Shown: in pieces, positions 39,942 through 44,419 of the stretch
Layout: every line of letters begins with the position of its first letter
Position numbering within the stretch: position 1 is the first letter of the stretch
Source of the DNA: Pseudomonadota bacterium
GTDB lineage: Bacteria; Pseudomonadota; Gammaproteobacteria; Burkholderiales; Burkholderiaceae_C
DNA length: 44,419 nt
NCBI GenBank assembly: GCA_021804595.1
Contig: JAJZHH010000005.1
Coordinates: 3,551-47,969, forward strand
Reading direction: 5' to 3'
Made by a program: the position numbers and the translations under genes
Notes under the pieces: model-generated
The model's database searches: none
Told to the model about the DNA's origin: nothing
The model's input: only the letters and a program-made list of their open reading frames with translations

Positions 39942-40310
39942 ATGCCACGCCAGTCCAGTACACCGCACCGCATCCACCGCATCGCCGACCAGATCCAGCG
40001 CGATCTGTCGGAGCTGATTCCGCGCGAGCTGCGCGACCCGCGGCTGGGCCTGATCACGCTGTCGGAAGTGCAGCTGTCGCCCGACTACGCGCACGCCAAG
40101 GTCTATTTCACGGTGCTCGGCGCCGAGCCGCAGCACGCCGAGGCGGCGCTCAACGAGCGCGCCGGCTACCTGCACAGCCTGCTGTTCAAGCGGCTGCGCA
40201 TCCACACGGTGCCGATGCTGCACTTCGTGTTCGACGAGACGACGCGCAAGGCCAGCGAAATGGACGGACTGATCCGCCAGGCCGTCGCGCACCCGGCGCG
40301 GGACGATTGA
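39942..40310 (+). CDS. rbfA: Ribosome-binding factor A
   Basis: [48 protein letters not shown]. Confidence 0.96.
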   Translation: MPRQSSTPHRIHRIADQIQRDLSELIPRELRDPRLGLITLSEVQLSPDYAHAKVYFTVLGAEPQHAEAALNERAGYLHSLLFKRLRIHTVPMLHFVFDETTRKASEMDGLIRQAVAHPARDD

Positions 40311-40312
40311 CG

Positions 40313-41235
40313 ATGGCGCGTTGGGTCGCACGGCCGGTGCACGGTGTGCTGCTGCTGGACAAGCCGCGGGGCTTGACGTCGCAGCAGGCGATGCAGCGCG
40401 CGCGCGCCGCGCTGTGCGCGGCCAAGGCCGGCCACACCGGCACGCTCGACCCGCTGGCCGACGGCCTGTTGCCGCTGTGCTTCGGCGCCGCAACCAAGTT
40501 CGCCCAGGTGCAACTCGACGCCGACAAGGCCTACGTCGCGCAGCTGCAGCTCGGGCAGACGACGACCACCGACGACGGCGAGGGCGAGGTGCTCGAGCGG
40601 CGCGATGTGCCGGCGTTCGACGAAGCCACGCTGCGCGCGGTGCTCGACCGCTTCGTCGGCCGCATCGCGCAGGTGCCGCCCTTGTACAGCGCGCTCAAGC
40701 GCGACGGCCGCCCGCTGTACGCGTACGCGCGCGCCGGGCAGACGCTGGAGGTGGCGCCGCGCGAGGTGCGCATCGATGCCATCGACGTGCTTGGCGTCGA
40801 CGGCGACCGGCTGACGCTGGCGGTGCGTTGCGGCAAGGGCACCTATATCCGTGCGCTGGCGCGCGACATCGGCCGCGAACTCGGCTGCGGCGCGCACCTG
40901 GCGTCGCTGCGGCGCAGCGCCAGCGGCGGCTACGACGTCGCCGACGCGATTGCGCTCGACGCGCTGGCGGCGCTCGATGCCGACGCCGCGGCGACGCGGC
41001 TGCTCAGCGTTGACAGCCTGTTGCGCGCGCTGCCGCGGCTCGATCTCGACCCGACGCAGGCCGATGGCCTGCTGCAGGGGCGACGTCTGCGGCTGACGCC
41101 GCCGGCGCCGCCGGCCGCCGGTGCGGTGCGCGTGTATCGCGCCGGCGAAACCCCGATTTTTCTTGGCGTAGGCGACTGGGACGGACAGGTCCTGGCGCCG
41201 CAACGCCTGCTCAGTGACGAGGAACTGCGTCCGCA

Positions 41236-41239
<4 letters not shown>
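40313..41239 (+). CDS. truB: tRNA pseudouridine(55) synthase TruB
   Basis: GVLLLDKPRGLTSQQAMQRAR...KAGHTGTLDPLADGLLPLCFGAATKF. Confidence 0.97.
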
Positions 41240-43071
<1,832 letters not shown>

Positions 43072-43124
43072 GTTCGGCCGCCCGCAGCCTGCTGTCCGCC
43101 GTCGTCGCCACTGCGTCCACCGCG

Positions 43125-44051
43125 ATGTCCGCCGCCGCCGCCGCGCCGAGCTCGCGCGACACCCACCGTCGCGCCGTGCTGGCGCTGGTCGGGGCCACGC
43201 TGCTGTGGAGCGTGGCCGGCGTCGTCACCCGCCACCTGCACCACGCCGACGGGCTGCAGCTGGTGTTCTGGCGCAGCGGCTTCGCCGCGCTGGCCGTCGC
43301 GCTCGTGCTGCTGACGCGCGACGGCGCTCCGGCCTTGCTGCGCACGGTGCGCGATGGCGCCGCGCCGTTGTGGACGTCGGCGCTGCTGTGGTGCGTGATG
43401 TACACCGCGTTCATGCTCGCGCTGAGCCTGACCACGGTGGCGCAGACCCTGGTCGTCGACAGCCTCAGCCCGCTTTGCGCAGCCTTGCTCGGCCGCGTGC
43501 TGCTGCGTCAGCGCTTGCCGACGCGCACCTGGGGCGCGATTGCGGTGGCCAGCGCCGGCATGCTCTGGATGTGTTGGCATGACGTGCACGCCGCGCGCAG
43601 CTCGCGCGAACTGCTCGGCCTGCTGGTGGCGCTGTGCGTGCCGCTGGCCGCGGCCGGCAACTGGGTCAATATGCGTCGCTCGGCCGGGCATGGCGCGCTG
43701 CAGGCCGCGCCGATGTTTGGCGCCGCGTTGTCGGCGCTGCTCGTGGCGCTGCCTGCCGGGGCGCTGGCGGTCGATGCGCACGACCTGGCGTGGCTGGCCT
43801 TTCTCGGCGTGTTCCAGCTCGCGCTGCCCGGCATCCTTGCGGTATGGGCAGCGCAGCGCCTGTTGCCGGCCGAAGTGGGCCTGCTCGGCCTGCTCGAGGT
43901 CGTCTTCGGCACCGCGTGGGCCTGGTTGGGCGCCGGTGAGCGCCCGACCAGCGCGACGCTGGGCGGCGGCGCGCTGATCCTCGGCGCGCTGCTGGCCAAC
44001 GAGATGCTCGGCTGGTGGCGCGCGCCGCTGGCGCGCCGGCGTGCGGCGTGA
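43125..44051 (+). CDS. EamA/DMT family transporter
   Basis: About 10 TM helices; AVLALVGATLLWSVAGVVTRHLHHADGLQLVFWRSGFAALAVAL. Confidence 0.92.
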   Translation: MSAAAAAPSSRDTHRRAVLALVGATLLWSVAGVVTRHLHHADGLQLVFWRSGFAALAVALVLLTRDGAPALLRTVRDGAAPLWTSALLWCVMYTAFMLALSLTTVAQTLVVDSLSPLCAALLGRVLLRQRLPTRTWGAIAVASAGMLWMCWHDVHAARSSRELLGLLVALCVPLAAAGNWVNMRRSAGHGALQAAPMFGAALSALLVALPAGALAVDAHDLAWLAFLGVFQLALPGILAVWAAQRLLPAEVGLLGLLEVVFGTAWAWLGAGERPTSATLGGGALILGALLANEMLGWWRAPLARRRAA

Positions 44052-44089
44052 TCCAGCGCTGATCCAGCGCGTGTTGTCGCAAAAAAGAG

Positions 44090-44118
44090 TTGACAGGGCT
44101 TCGAGTGCGCTGCACAAT
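44090..44118 (+). promoter_or_regulatory. Putative rRNA operon promoter P1
   Basis: TTGACA, 17 nt, CACAAT. Confidence 0.65.
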
Positions 44119-44245
44119 TCACTTCTTCGCCGCTTCGCAGGCATTGTTCGTTGAACGACAAACGTTGAACGTGAGGCGCTGCGCGAAGTTGTGAGCAAGG
44201 TTGGTGCGGTGGTGGTTTTGCCGTGACGCCGTTTTCGAGTTGCGA

Positions 44246-44306
44246 TGCAAATCGCGAAAATAATCGAAAAAAGGTGTTGACAGCAAAATAAGCGCTGTGC
44301 AAGAAT
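44246..44306 (+). promoter_or_regulatory. Putative rRNA operon promoter P2 with UP-like element
   Basis: AT-rich ATGCAAATCGCGAAAATAATCGAAAAAAGG, then TTGACA (44277-44282) with an AAGAA-type -10 at 17-18 nt; followed by AGCCGATAAGTGTGGGCGTTTGA, resembling betaproteobacterial 16S leaders. Confidence 0.65.
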
Positions 44307-44419
44307 ATCGATTCTGCGCTGCTTGAGCAGCCAACGATGTGGAAGCGAAGAGTTTCCGGATCGGGTTCCTTAAAAGAATGAAAGCCGATAAGTGTGGGCG
44401 TTTGACTGTCTCGCGAGAG

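Overview
High-GC, Burkholderiales-like proteobacterial chromosomal window; the taxon is inferred from gene content and order only. Left (0-2.1 kb): degraded accessory patch with a HicAB toxin-antitoxin pair bracketed by two 75-bp direct repeats (66/75 identical, my count) that resemble a tRNA-Asn 3' end plus its terminator, next to a decayed methyltransferase. 2.4-12.1 kb: sensory/c-di-GMP cluster (MCP, CheW, multi-PAS GGDEF-EAL split by a frameshift, CACHE-GGDEF) plus an Rrf2 regulator and an epoxide-hydrolase-like enzyme. 12.2-24.2 kb: DsbG-like protein, PiT transporter, cold shock protein, a trypsin-fold protein that seems to lack its catalytic His, RHH, DJ-1/PfpI, TPR-GT9, MscS, SCO1, a BNR-repeat/MoaD-ThiS pair, DUF4359 and a second MCP. 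24.4-26.4 kb: AT-richer orphan lipoprotein and a higA with truncated higB, abutting tRNA-Leu. 26.6-28.1 kb: HDOD protein, tRNA-Cys, tRNA-Gly. 28.2-44.1 kb: core genes fabI, yejABEF, rimP-nusA-infB-rbfA-truB, typA, EamA transporter. The extreme right end looks like a tandem rRNA-operon promoter/leader just before an off-window 16S gene. No CRISPR array, intact transposase or intact integrase was found. All calls are by eye from sequence and the supplied translations; no database search was run.
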